Shown here: piece by piece, positions 25,100-32,841 of the stretch
How the letters are laid out: each line of letters opens with the position of its first letter
Numbering within the stretch: the first letter of the stretch is position 1
From: Bdellovibrionaceae bacterium UBA6776
GTDB lineage: Bacteria > Bdellovibrionota > Bdellovibrionia > Bdellovibrionales > UBA1609
Assembly (NCBI GenBank): GCA_002453155.1
Contig: DKGG01000040.1
Coordinates: 1 to 35,078, forward strand
Length of the DNA stretch: 35,078 nucleotides
Direction of reading: 5' to 3'
The notes under the pieces: generated by a model
Database searches by the model: none
What the model saw: only the letters and a program-made list of their open reading frames with translations
What the model was told of the DNA's origin: nothing
Program-made: the position numbers and the translations under genes

Positions 25100-25381
25100 A
25101 GATCCTCTTTCTGTTGAAAGAACACTACCATGGGTTTTTATTTTTGGATTTTAGCTCTGAGGTTTACTTCTAAAAGATTTTTAAGGGTCGGGAATGTCCG
25201 TTGATGAAGTTTAAAATTAAAGAGGACAGTCGCGCCGAGAATTGCTTTAAAAATGATTCTATAAGTGATTTCACAAAATAAATTTGTGTGAAAGAATTCG
25301 AAAAAACGAAGGTCAAATGAAACTTCTAAAAAACATCAACCTTGCCGCAACGTTTAGTAGGCACAATGAAAATTTGGATAG

Positions 25382-25520
25382 AATTCTTATTCTGGGATTT
25401 GAAATTTATAAAGCCAGACCTCAAGGAAGCAGGATGCGATTTTCCCGAAGGGAAAAGGCTTGTGAGTCCATGGATGGACGCGTCTGGATTTATAAAATTC
25501 AAATCCCAGAATAAGGAATT
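25382..25520 (+). repeat. Palindromic element, copy e (type A core, longest stem)
   Basis: Arms 25382-25419 and 25482-25520 are complementary over 38 bases with two mismatches and one single-base gap. The core shows AGACCTCAAGGAAGCAGGAT, hairpin 1 TTTTCCC/GGGAAAA around GAA, and hairpin 2 GTCCAT/ATGGAC around GG. It is the best-preserved type A copy. Confidence 0.9.
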
Positions 25521-25533
25521 GATAAAATTGAAG

Positions 25534-25629
25534 GACCTCAATCAAGCAGGATGCACTTTTCCTAAAAGGAAAATGATTGTGAGTCCATGGATGGACGGGT
25601 CTGGATTTATGGATTTTCGTTCTTGGAAA
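25534..25629 (+). repeat. Palindromic element, copy f (type A core, one arm lost)
   Basis: The core is intact: hairpin 1 TTTTCCT/AGGAAAA around AAA, hairpin 2 GTCCAT/ATGGAC. The right arm (TTTATGGATTTTCG...CTTGGAAA) is the complement of copy d's left arm rather than of its own left flank, which begins only about 14 bases after copy e ends. Confidence 0.8.
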
Positions 25630-25695
25630 AGGAATTCGATAAGAAAGCCGTCTTCTTCATTCAGATCTTCTACATTCAAAGATTTACAGAAAAAG
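25604..25695. repeat. Right half of inverted repeat around HNH gene 2
   Basis: This is the inverted partner of 24004-24092; see that entry. It spans from the right arm of copy f to the left arm of copy g. Confidence 0.7.
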
Positions 25696-25770
25696 CCCTT
25701 CCACAAGCGTGTAGCAATTTTCCTAAAGAGCAATTGCAGGTGAGTCCAGGGTTAGACGCGTCTGACGGAA
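25662..25770 (+). repeat. Palindromic element, copy g (degenerate type A)
   Basis: It aligns loosely to copy f: CAAGC, TTTTCCTAAA, GTGAGTCCA and CGCGTCTG are kept. Hairpin 2 has decayed (GTCCAGGGTTAGAC). Hairpin 1 has a replacement stem, GCAATT/AATTGC, that pairs exactly. Confidence 0.6.
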
Positions 25771-25812
25771 AGGAATTTAGAATAGGGAGTAGCGACTTAA
25801 TTGCGGACGTCG

Positions 25813-25838
25813 AATTCAAGAAAACAGGATGTGATTTT
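25813..25838 (+). repeat. Palindromic element, copy h (fragment)
   Basis: Only the 5' part of a core remains: TTCAAGAAAACAGGATGTGA matches copy b (CTCAAGGAAACAGGATGTGC). No second hairpin or arms. Confidence 0.45.
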
Positions 25839-25864
25839 ACTGAGGTCTGTTTCGGTGCATAATC

Positions 25865-25997
25865 TTTTATTCCTAAGTCCGAATTTCATAGAGCCAGACA
25901 CACTCTTCCTTGAGTTCTTCCAGCATTTGTCCTGTGGGCAAATCGCATCCTGCTTGCTGGAGATCCTTTTCTATTAAGTTTGGATTTAGAAATAAAA
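25865..25997 (-). repeat. Palindromic element, copy i (type B core, reads on minus strand)
   Basis: Arms 25865-25891 and 25971-25997 pair at 22 of 27 positions, and three of the five remaining could be G-U pairs in RNA. The core is nearly identical to copy c, with which it forms the direct repeat enclosing HNH gene 2. Confidence 0.83.
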
Positions 25998-26047
25998 GCT
26001 TATGCACATGAGAAATCTCTCAAGAGAAATCCTCTAGAAAAATTCGA

Positions 26048-26758
26048 TCAAAACTCCACAACAATGCTGCCCCAATCCTCAGTGCGAAGAACGGGAATCT
26101 TAAATTTTTTCAATGTTGCTAACGTGCGAACATGAGGATGTCCATACTTGCTCTTTCGAGCACTCACTACCGCAAGCTTGAGTCGTGGCATCCGGCCCAA
26201 AAACAGGGGCGATGTGGACGTGGCGCTTCCATGATGGCCTACTCCAAGAATCCGAATGTTATTGAGCCTCTTTTGTGAAATCTTCTCTTCCACTGACTTT
26301 GGTGCATCTCCAGTTAGCGCGATCAAATCCTTTATAAAGTAGACAATGCTTTGATTGTTCTTGAGGGGCGAAGATCTCTCAGGTTGTACTTTTTGTGAGG
26401 GGGAATTACAGAGCTTCAGTATCGCAATCTTTTTTCTCAAAGATCTGTATTTCAATTTCCGGAGATCTGGAGAGGAGCTCAGGCACAGGTGCAATCCCTT
26501 TCGAAGACTATCTGAAATAAACGAGATGTGATCCCAGTCGAAGTGACTGATGTTTAGAAAGTTCTTTTTGAAGCGACAGCGGTGAAAGACCGGTTTTGGA
26601 AACAACTCTCCACCCATGTCAAAATGGTGACACTCTTGCTTTTGAATCCATGTGGTCCATTGCCCCTGTCCCACGTCCCAAAACACCAATATATCGGCCT
26701 TAGGCTCCAGGGAACAGAAAATCAAAATCACAAAAAGCAGTGGTGGCGGAAACTTCAC
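26048..26758 (-). CDS. ComEC-type metallo-beta-lactamase domain protein
   Basis: This 236-residue protein corresponds to the C-terminal nuclease-like domain of ComEC. It has one N-terminal hydrophobic segment (PPPLLFVILIFCSL), then DILVFWDVGQGQW, the metal motif SHFDWDH, and GVGHHGSATSTSP. I chose GTG at 26758: it overlaps the stop of the upstream ORF as GTGA and has GGAG nine bases before. A longer frame starts at 26836 but would lie wholly inside the upstream gene. Metal-binding residues are intact, so this is probably functional. In whole ComEC proteins this domain is thought to degrade the non-transported DNA strand. The start arrangement looks evolved, unlike a random frameshift. Confidence 0.85.
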   Translation of the reverse strand: MKFPPPLLFVILIFCSLEPKADILVFWDVGQGQWTTWIQKQECHHFDMGGELFPKPVFHRCRFKKNFLNISHFDWDHISFISDSLRKGLHLCLSSSPDLRKLKYRSLRKKIAILKLCNSPSQKVQPERSSPLKNNQSIVYFIKDLIALTGDAPKSVEEKISQKRLNNIRILGVGHHGSATSTSPLFLGRMPRLKLAVVSARKSKYGHPHVRTLATLKKFKIPVLRTEDWGSIVVEF

Positions 26759-27606
26759 CAAGAGTTTCTCCGGCGTAATTTCACCTCGGCCCGCCAAAAG
26801 AAAAACTGAAGCATCAAAGTGTATAACACATTCCAAGCCACGGAGTTCTCACTCATCGATTTGCTTAAGGGGAATTGTTCCCCTAGTTTCAAACTGAAAA
26901 AGAAAATCTTCCAGATCGCATTGAGCAACGGCTCCAGAGGAAGAACGGTTCCCAGAAAGGTCATAGGAAAAAGGATCCCTCCAAAATACATGCTAAATAA
27001 TGGTTGGAAGAGGGCCGCTCCGATGAATGGCCGTCCTAAGGAAAGTAAAAGAGGACAAAGCCCTAGCGCAATAAGAAGGCTGTGGATTCCTCCGTGGAGT
27101 TTCTTGGAATGGGGCCATTGCACCAAGAGGGTCGCTGTCCAACTGAGGCTGAGCGACAAAGTCCATTGACGCAAAAAAAGAAACGTCAAAAGGCCTCCCA
27201 AAATCAGTCTTAACGAAACGCTCTTTCCCGGTCCGTTTGAGAAAAATGAACGGAGTAGAGGAGCTTGAAGCCCAGCAAAAAATCCGTAGACAAACAACAC
27301 TCCTTGTTTCAAAAAAACATGTCCTGGAAGGGAGGGGCGAAGAAGCCATCGGAGCCATCGGTCCAAAAACATCAGGTGAGCTCCGGAGACCACCATCAAA
27401 TGAATCAGTCCCAAAGATTTTAGATTTTCAAAATCTTCCTCGCCGCGAAGGGAAGTTCCACAGATCAATGCCGATCTCCATGGGCCATGGTGCAATTTCT
27501 GAAAATGTTCGGCGCAAATGTTTTGGGCACGCTTTGCAGCAATGGTGATCTTTTGGGCAAAGATCAGGGCAAAAAATGTAAATAAAACCAGCAGAAAAGT
27601 GCGCAT
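26755..27606 (-). CDS. ComEC/Rec2 membrane channel domain protein
   Basis: This is the competence-domain half of ComEC, the inner-membrane DNA uptake channel. The family motif GLIHLMVVSGAHLMFL is present, followed by about six hydrophobic segments. I chose ATG at 27606 (283 residues, MRTFLLVLF), with AAAGGG upstream; a TTG at 27648 would add 14 residues. The N-terminal part with the OB-like domain found in many ComEC proteins is very short here. The gene ends in a stop that overlaps the start of the metallo-beta-lactamase ORF, so the two together make a two-piece ComEC. DprA lies 2.2 kb away on the other strand, which supports a natural transformation role. Confidence 0.83.
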   Translation of the reverse strand: MRTFLLVLFTFFALIFAQKITIAAKRAQNICAEHFQKLHHGPWRSALICGTSLRGEEDFENLKSLGLIHLMVVSGAHLMFLDRWLRWLLRPSLPGHVFLKQGVLFVYGFFAGLQAPLLRSFFSNGPGKSVSLRLILGGLLTFLFLRQWTLSLSLSWTATLLVQWPHSKKLHGGIHSLLIALGLCPLLLSLGRPFIGAALFQPLFSMYFGGILFPMTFLGTVLPLEPLLNAIWKIFFFSLKLGEQFPLSKSMSENSVAWNVLYTLMLQFFFWRAEVKLRRRNSW

Positions 27607-27687
27607 CAAACCCTTTGCAAAAGGCAAAAGCCAGGAATCTGGATTCAAATTGCTCTAGTGCTGCAAAGTGTCCTGAAACCGGATTTA

Positions 27688-27717
27688 AGATTTCTGTTAA
27701 GATCTCTACAGAAATCT
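27688..27717. repeat. Inverted repeat, exact 10-base arms
   Basis: AGATTTCTGT and ACAGAAATCT are exact complements around a ten-base spacer. It lies upstream of the comEC half and could be an operator or a leader hairpin; an A-rich stretch follows on the plus strand. Confidence 0.45.
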
Positions 27718-27841
27718 CTTGGAAAATAAAAAAACAAAATAATTTCAAAGTTTTAACTGTGATTAAGAGTCGAGCAATTCGCTGAAATCCTCTGCCGGAG
27801 GCTCGCCCAAGGTCCAAGGGTTGGGTAAATACACAGAGAAA

Positions 27842-27850
27842 TGTGGATAA
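27842..27850 (-). promoter_or_regulatory. Consensus DnaA-box sequence
   Basis: TGTGGATAA is the exact complement of the DnaA box TTATCCACA. A partial copy TGTGGATGT follows at 27862-27870 at the -35 element. A single nine-base match can be chance, so DnaA control is only a possibility. Confidence 0.3.
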
Positions 27851-27869
27851 ACCTTAACATTTGTGGATG

Positions 27870-27897
27870 TTGCAATATGGACAGGGTGTCATATGAT
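27870..27897 (+). promoter_or_regulatory. Sigma-70-type promoter for the TPR-LysM-dprA genes
   Basis: TTGCAA at 27870-27875 and TATGAT at 27892-27897 are 16 bases apart, and AAGGAGG precedes the ATG at 27924. Transcription would begin around 27904. Confidence 0.6.
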
Positions 27898-27923
27898 CGA
27901 GACAAGTTCTTTAAGGAGGAAAC

Positions 27924-28406
27924 ATGTCAGGGTCTGTCAGTTTTGCGCGAGGAATCATTGTTGTTGCATTTTTAGGAAGCTCATTGGCTTTCGGCGCGAA
28001 GCCCAGTCTGTCGAAGGTTTTCCCTGAAGGGGACCAAATGGTTTTCACCAAACTTTCGAAGTCTTATCAAAAAGAAGATCTGAATGATGTGATTCAACAA
28101 ACTGAGATTTTACGCAAAAAATATCCTCGAAGCCTCTACACCGATCAAGCTGTTTATCTTAGAGGCTACCTTTCTTTAAAAAAGGGGCGTTTTGCAGAAG
28201 CCCTCAAGGACTTTAGTGAGCTTGAATCCAAACGTCCTCTCAGCGTCAAGCGCCGTGAAGCACTTTTTGCAAAGGCGATGACCTATAAAAAGCTGAATCT
28301 CCCCAAACAAGCGGATTCGGTCCTGTCGCGACTGCAAAAAAACTATCCCGGAAGTCCAGAGTCTCGACGAGCCACTTTAGAAAGAAGGCTCTTGAGAGTA
28401 AAGTAA
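27924..28406 (+). CDS. Small exported TPR protein
   Basis: This 160-residue protein has a signal peptide (about residues 1-24, ending FGA) and helical repeats that read as TPR, for example SLYTDQAVYLRGYLSLKKGR and KAMTYKKLNLPKQADSVLSR. It recalls the periplasmic TPR region of YbgF/CpoB or BamD proteins but is shorter, so the assignment stays general. AAGGAGG gives a strong ribosome site behind a good promoter. It is the first gene of a run with the LysM protein 34 bases on and then dprA; a cell-wall-linked role is suggested only by the LysM neighbour. Confidence 0.82.
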   Translation: MSGSVSFARGIIVVAFLGSSLAFGAKPSLSKVFPEGDQMVFTKLSKSYQKEDLNDVIQQTEILRKKYPRSLYTDQAVYLRGYLSLKKGRFAEALKDFSELESKRPLSVKRREALFAKAMTYKKLNLPKQADSVLSRLQKNYPGSPESRRATLERRLLRVK

Positions 28407-28440
28407 AGGAGACTGGATCGATAAAGGTCAAGGAGGACCG

Positions 28441-29751
28441 GTGAACTTGTTTCCCCAAGTGAAAACAAAAATTTTGGGTTGCGTGCTGGGCGGAACCCTA
28501 ACCTATTTATCCTTCGGAGTCTCTGCTTGGGCTCAAACAGCCCAAGAAGAAAGGCTTCATGAGCTCTATTTAAATTACTATTCCAAACCCACCGACCAGC
28601 AGGCATGGAAAGATATGACGTCTCCCCTTAGATCTGAAACCTATAAGATTCAGCCTGGTGATAATCTTTGGATGATCAGTGAGATTTTTTTTGGGGATGG
28701 GAATTATTGGCCAAAGGTTTGGGCCGTCAACTCTCGCATTGAAAATCCCCACTTGATTGAACCTGGAAACGAAATTCAATTTAAAATGGGTGGTGTAAAT
28801 TCGGAACCATCATTTTTAATTTCCGAGCAGAACTCCTTGGTTGCTGTTGACGAGAATTTACCTATGGGCACTCGAGAAAAGACCGAGCTCAATGAAGAAA
28901 CGGACATCAAAAGCGATCGAGGATTTCGTCCGGTCCTCCAAAATGTTCCTCCAAGTTTTCCGACTTGGCAAAGCAGTGTTTATCAGCCGGCAGATGATTT
29001 TAACAACTGGGGTGTGGAAATTGTTCCTCGCAAGCAGGTAAAGCCTAAACAAGTGGCAATGATACAGAGTTTGATCTTGGATGCCCCAGTGAACTTTGAA
29101 GGTGAAGTGATTGAAACACTTAAAAATGCGGAGCTTATGCTTCGAGGAAAGTCTATTATTGTTAGGTTCAAAGCCAACGCAATGCCTTCTGCAGGAAAAC
29201 ACTATATCATTGTGAATCCCCAAGGAAATGTCTACGAACAAAGAGGGGATCGCAGTGTTAAGGGGCAGGTGCTTCGTATGGCGGCCCAGATTTCATTGAC
29301 GGAAGAGGTGACGCCGGATCAATCCTCACCCGGATACATCTACTTTCGGGCTGTTGTTGATCAAACTGTCGGTTTGCCATTGAACGGGTTAAAGCTGTTG
29401 CCGGGGCGTTTGGAAGGTATTGATTTTATGAAGGCGGGCCGTGTTTCTGATGTACCCGTAAGAATTATTGGCGGACATTCCGATAGCAATTCCTTTCTCT
29501 ATGGAACTGGAAATTTGGTATTCCTCAATCGGGGGCAGGTAGATGGCGTGGAAAAAGGGGATATTTTCGTCATCCAAGAGGTGAAGCAAAAAGAGTGGCG
29601 CTCGCCAAAACCGTTGGTCAAATACACTCAGTCGCCGGTGGGGCAAGTTCAAGTCGTGGATGTTCGAGGATCTTTTGCAACAGCAGTTGTGCTGGGAGGT
29701 TCTCAAGAGTTAAGGACTGGAGATCAAAGTTTGGGTTCGGATCGTTTCTGA
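28441..29751 (+). CDS. Exported LysM-domain protein
   Basis: This 436-residue protein starts at GTG with AGGAGG four bases before, and has a signal peptide (residues 1-30, ending AWA). One LysM domain sits near residues 60-115 (YKIQPGDNLWMISEIFFGDG ... NPHLIEPGNEIQF), so it should bind peptidoglycan. The remaining 320 residues are beta-rich without known catalytic motifs; near the end GQVDGVEKGDIFVIQEV resembles a small barrel seen in LysM proteins of the same lineage. LysM protein genes next to dprA are common in delta-proteobacterial genomes. The exact task is unknown. Confidence 0.88.
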   Translation: MNLFPQVKTKILGCVLGGTLTYLSFGVSAWAQTAQEERLHELYLNYYSKPTDQQAWKDMTSPLRSETYKIQPGDNLWMISEIFFGDGNYWPKVWAVNSRIENPHLIEPGNEIQFKMGGVNSEPSFLISEQNSLVAVDENLPMGTREKTELNEETDIKSDRGFRPVLQNVPPSFPTWQSSVYQPADDFNNWGVEIVPRKQVKPKQVAMIQSLILDAPVNFEGEVIETLKNAELMLRGKSIIVRFKANAMPSAGKHYIIVNPQGNVYEQRGDRSVKGQVLRMAAQISLTEEVTPDQSSPGYIYFRAVVDQTVGLPLNGLKLLPGRLEGIDFMKAGRVSDVPVRIIGGHSDSNSFLYGTGNLVFLNRGQVDGVEKGDIFVIQEVKQKEWRSPKPLVKYTQSPVGQVQVVDVRGSFATAVVLGGSQELRTGDQSLGSDRF

Positions 29752-29834
29752 TCCGAAAACCGTCTAAGATATTTTTTGTTAGCAAAATGAACCTGGGCTT
29801 TACAGGATCATGACTTTGCAAGGAGGTCTATTTT

Positions 29835-30695
29835 ATGAAATGGACTCACTCCTCAATTTTGTATGCCTCGCTTTTTGGTGCCTCGTTTGATTCTACAGAC
29901 CTTTTGCAAATATCAAATTTGATCGATCATGATGCTGATGAAATCTTCAAACAGCTTCGCTCGGAGTTGCGCCTCCATCTGGAAAAAATATCGTGGAGGA
30001 CAAAGTGGTCTGAGTTTTTAGAAGATCAAGATCGTGGTCAATTTAAGTATTGTGACTTCTATTCAGAGAACTATCCGCGGATATTTCGTTCTCTTTTAAA
30101 GCCTCCTCTTTTTATATCGTACTTGGGTGAGCCCATTTGGAATCAATCTCGCTGTTTAAGTGTGGTTGGTAGTCGAACTCCGGCTCGCGAATCCTTGGAG
30201 TGGATGAGCTATCATCTGCCACCCATCTTGAGGCGCCACCGGATGATTGTTGTTAGCGGCGGGGCCCGCGGAGTGGATCAATGGGCCCATCAAATTTCAA
30301 ATCTGATATATGGAACTTTGTGTGTTTTGCCGTCGGGATTGCTTGAGTGTTATCCGGACAGCTTAAAGCCTCGGATTCAAGATTTCGTTGGAAATCTGGG
30401 TGGGGTGATGAGTACTTATCCCCCTCGGCAGGAGATGAGAAAATTCTTTTTCCACCAACGCAATCACCTGATTGCTGCCCTGGGGGAAGCCTTGGTTGTG
30501 GTGGAAGCCAGTCCTCGCTCTGGAAGCATGGTCACGGCAAAGCAGGCGGGAGATCTGGGAAAGGACATTTACTGTTTGCCTTTTTCCCCTTGGCAGGGTC
30601 GAGGGGGTGGAAACAATGAGTTGATAAAGAGTGGCGCACAACTTTTGGTGGAGGGACGGGATTTGGAAGAAGGGCTACGATTTTTGTGGCCTTAG
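29835..30695 (+). CDS. dprA: DNA-processing protein DprA
   Basis: DprA protects incoming single-stranded DNA and loads RecA during natural transformation. The Rossmann-like domain is plain: VVGSRTP, IVVSGGARGVDQWAHQ, FFFHQRNHLIAALGEALVVV, then SPRSGSMVTAKQAGDLGKDI. The usual AVPG is CLPF here. With 286 residues it is short, having an N-terminal helical part but no clear C-terminal winged helix. AAGGAGG lies before the ATG. It is the last gene after the TPR and LysM genes, and its stop is four bases from the convergent LptF/G gene. The nearby ComEC halves make competence plausible. Confidence 0.93.
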   Translation: MKWTHSSILYASLFGASFDSTDLLQISNLIDHDADEIFKQLRSELRLHLEKISWRTKWSEFLEDQDRGQFKYCDFYSENYPRIFRSLLKPPLFISYLGEPIWNQSRCLSVVGSRTPARESLEWMSYHLPPILRRHRMIVVSGGARGVDQWAHQISNLIYGTLCVLPSGLLECYPDSLKPRIQDFVGNLGGVMSTYPPRQEMRKFFFHQRNHLIAALGEALVVVEASPRSGSMVTAKQAGDLGKDIYCLPFSPWQGRGGGNNELIKSGAQLLVEGRDLEEGLRFLWP

Positions 30696-30699
30696 AAAC

Positions 30700-31800
30700 C
30701 TATTCGGTGGAGCGAAACTTCTTAACACCAAAAATGAAGAAGACCAAATTTCCAGCCCACAGAGAAACCCAGGCTGGAACAAGTCCGTTGCGCGCAACAC
30801 CTTCAGCAATTACGTAGGAAACCCAGTAAGTGACAATGACGATGAGACACAGTACGAAACCCGAGGACTTTGCATGTCTTCGGTTGGCGGTGGTTCCCAG
30901 GGCCACTCCGATCAGTCCAAAGACCAAACAGACAAAAGGTAATGACCAGCGGCGGTGATACTCCACGCTCAGTTTTTTTCGTTCGCCTTCATCTAAATTG
31001 GGATCATCTAGTTTCTTTCCCACTTCAACCGTGGTCATGGAAGGCGGAGATTTTTTTCGATCGCTGGCTTCATGAGGATCAAAAAGTTTTACCTCGTAGG
31101 TTTCAAAACTGATTTGAGTGTAAGTCTTGTTGACGGTGCGGTGAATCTTTCCATCCTGAAGCTCCAGTGAGGCCTTCCAACCTTCCGGGGTTTTTTCTTG
31201 AATCACACGGCCCGTTTTAGAAATGATTGTTAGAGGTGAATCGGGTTGCCTTTCGTCATAAATAAAAACTCGGTCCAACTTTCCTGTTTTTGTATCCACA
31301 TCATTGGCGTAAACAACAAAATCAAAAAAGCCCTCGGAAAATACTCCCGCCTTGATGGACGCTCCTACTTTCTGAGTGCCTAATTCATGAATGAGTCTTT
31401 CAAAATTGTAGTTTCCCCAAGGGCCCACATTGTGGGCGGTTTGAAGTGATATCACTGTGGCAAAAAGACTAATCAGTAAGGCGGGGATCAAAAGCTGGCG
31501 TTGCCCTACGCCCAACGCTCGAAAGGCCACAATTTCAGAGTCCTGACTCATCCGACTGTAGGTGAGCAAAATGCTAAACAGCAAACTCATGGGGAGAATG
31601 ACGGGTAAAAAGCTGACTGAAAGATACAAGGTGATGCGGCCAATGGTTCGAACATCCACGCCGTGAATCAGAATAAATTCCGTCAGCCGCAGAGCTTGAA
31701 ACATCAGCAAGATGCCTAAGAACACCAACACGCCGATGATGAAGGAAGGCAGCATTTCGAAGAAAATGTAGCGGTAGGCCGTAAGGTTCTTCAGTCTCAC
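30700..31800 (-). CDS. LPS export permease of the LptF/LptG family
   Basis: This 366-residue membrane subunit belongs to the LptB2FG transporter that extracts LPS from the inner membrane. Two membrane segments are at the N-terminus (about residues 12-110, including RMSQDSEIVAFRALGVGQRQ, the coupling region to LptB). A periplasmic jellyroll-like part follows (about 135-280, with GVFSEGFFDFVVYANDV), then three or four C-terminal segments. LptF is favoured by these features, but LptF and LptG are hard to separate by eye. It lies 11 bases after kdsA, so Kdo synthesis and LPS export are cotranscribed. Its partner subunit is not in this window. Confidence 0.9.
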   Translation of the reverse strand: MRLKNLTAYRYIFFEMLPSFIIGVLVFLGILLMFQALRLTEFILIHGVDVRTIGRITLYLSVSFLPVILPMSLLFSILLTYSRMSQDSEIVAFRALGVGQRQLLIPALLISLFATVISLQTAHNVGPWGNYNFERLIHELGTQKVGASIKAGVFSEGFFDFVVYANDVDTKTGKLDRVFIYDERQPDSPLTIISKTGRVIQEKTPEGWKASLELQDGKIHRTVNKTYTQISFETYEVKLFDPHEASDRKKSPPSMTTVEVGKKLDDPNLDEGERKKLSVEYHRRWSLPFVCLVFGLIGVALGTTANRRHAKSSGFVLCLIVIVTYWVSYVIAEGVARNGLVPAWVSLWAGNLVFFIFGVKKFRSTE

Positions 31801-31811
31801 AGCCTCAAATT

Positions 31812-32720
31812 CTACAAAGTCGGAGCGGAGATTTCACCCACATTCTCGGGTTTTTGAATGGCTTTACGAACGGCCAATGCCATTTTCAGCAGATCTTCCA
31901 TGTGAGCCATGTTCAATTGAGATGCAGCATCACACTTTGCAGTCATTGGTCGAGGATGGGTTTCCAAGAACAAGGCGTCCGCACCCGCGGCCACAGAGGC
32001 CAAGGTCAAGTGAGGGACGAAGCGAGGTTCTCCGCCCGCAGGGTCTGCAGAGGAAATTCCATAAAGTCGAATCACGTGGGTGGCGTCAAAACATGCGGGA
32101 GCACCAGTCTCTTGCATGATGGGGATGGAGCGCATATCCGCGACCAAACGGTTGTAACCAAAGCTGGCGCCACGCTCAGTGAGGAGCACATTTTTGTTTC
32201 CTGTGGAGTGAATCTTTCCGACCACTCCTGCCATGGTTTCTGGAGCAAGAAATTGCCCTTTCTTCACATTGATGGGGCGTCCGGTTTCTCCGCAAGCAAT
32301 GGCCAATGAAGTTTGTTGGCACATGTACGCAGGGATTTGAAGCACATCCACGTACTCGGCCACTTCTTCCACATCTTCCACACGATGAACGTCGGTCAGT
32401 ACGGGAACTCCAAATTCCTCGCGAACAGATTTCAAAATTTTCAAGCCTTCTTCAGCCAAGGGTCCTTTCCAGTTCTTTTCAGAGCCCCGGTTGTCTTTTT
32501 CGTAAGAGCTTTTGAAGATCAGCGGAATCCCAAGCTTCTGGGTCAAGTCGGTCATGTATTTTGCGGTTTCAAAGATCAGCTCTTTGGAGTCAATCACGCA
32601 AGGTCCAGAGATCAAAGCCAAAGGCTGATCGCTTCCAATGAGAACTTTTTGTTTTGCGGAATCCACTTGAAAGTGACGTTTAGGAAGATGGATTTTTTCG
32701 GTGCGTTCTTTTTGTTGCAT
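31812..32720 (-). CDS. kdsA: 3-deoxy-D-manno-octulosonate 8-phosphate synthase (metal-dependent type)
   Basis: KdsA condenses arabinose 5-phosphate and phosphoenolpyruvate to Kdo-8-phosphate for the LPS inner core. The 302 residues include SGPCVIDS with Cys41, matching the metal-ligand cysteine of Aquifex KdsA; the E. coli enzyme has Asn there. Also present are FKSSYEKDNRGS, LTDVHR, VLQIPAYMCQQT, ALFLETHPRP and KCDAASQLNM. This predicts the metal-dependent class. About 30 N-terminal residues precede the barrel, slightly longer than usual. It is first in an operon with the LptF/G gene. Confidence 0.96.
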   Translation of the reverse strand: MQQKERTEKIHLPKRHFQVDSAKQKVLIGSDQPLALISGPCVIDSKELIFETAKYMTDLTQKLGIPLIFKSSYEKDNRGSEKNWKGPLAEEGLKILKSVREEFGVPVLTDVHRVEDVEEVAEYVDVLQIPAYMCQQTSLAIACGETGRPINVKKGQFLAPETMAGVVGKIHSTGNKNVLLTERGASFGYNRLVADMRSIPIMQETGAPACFDATHVIRLYGISSADPAGGEPRFVPHLTLASVAAGADALFLETHPRPMTAKCDAASQLNMAHMEDLLKMALAVRKAIQKPENVGEISAPTL

Positions 32721-32841
32721 AGGGACCTTTCCTCAAAGCCCTGTGTATAGCCCTTTATCGGGGTCCTGTCCAGACTGTGCTCTAGGGACTCGTGGGAAAA
32801 CTGGTCTTTTCTGGCTGGGGGGAGGGGGATAGCCTAGAATT

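Larger units (their letters stand above)
23887..25973. mobile_element. Candidate HNH cassette enclosed by direct and inverted repeats
   Basis: A block of about 124 bases at 23887-24010 recurs in the same orientation at 25849-25973, by eye about nine bases in ten identical, with an unbroken identical run of more than 50. Just inside, about 90 bases at 24004-24092 recur inverted at 25604-25695. HNH endonuclease gene 2 lies between. The arrangement is what a mobile or duplicating cassette leaves behind. There is no transposase, and borders and target duplications cannot be fixed without an empty site. Confidence 0.45.
25100..26047. other. Repeat-rich stretch upstream of HNH gene 2
   Basis: About 280 bases with the HNH gene 2 promoter region (no repeats seen) are followed by five element copies or remnants in a row (e, f, g, h, i) from 25382 to 25997. 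Open frames here follow the repeats on both strands, and similar translated phrases recur because the DNA recurs; I call none of them a gene. Confidence 0.7.
27607..27923. other. Divergent intergenic region between comEC half and TPR gene
   Basis: It holds an inverted repeat with exact 10-base arms (27688-27697 and 27708-27717), a DnaA-box-like sequence at 27842-27850 and a good promoter at 27870-27897. I see no gene. Confidence 0.6.

Noticed and set aside
25326..25541. Short open frames across the repeats at 24.0 and 25.4-25.9 kb, with recurring translated phrases
   Set aside because: The phrases recur because the DNA repeats do; frames exist on both strands and lack ribosome sites.
23887..25973. 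CRISPR array or tandem repeat
   Set aside because: Copies are palindromic, irregularly spaced, in both orientations and of two types, with no cas genes.
26759..26836. N-terminal extension of the ComEC metallo-beta-lactamase ORF
   Set aside because: It would lie wholly within the upstream coding region; the GTG at 26758 with GGAG and GTGA overlap is a better start.
27779..27830. Possible tRNA-like fold in the comEC upstream region
   Set aside because: No acceptor stem, T-loop or anticodon arm could be matched.
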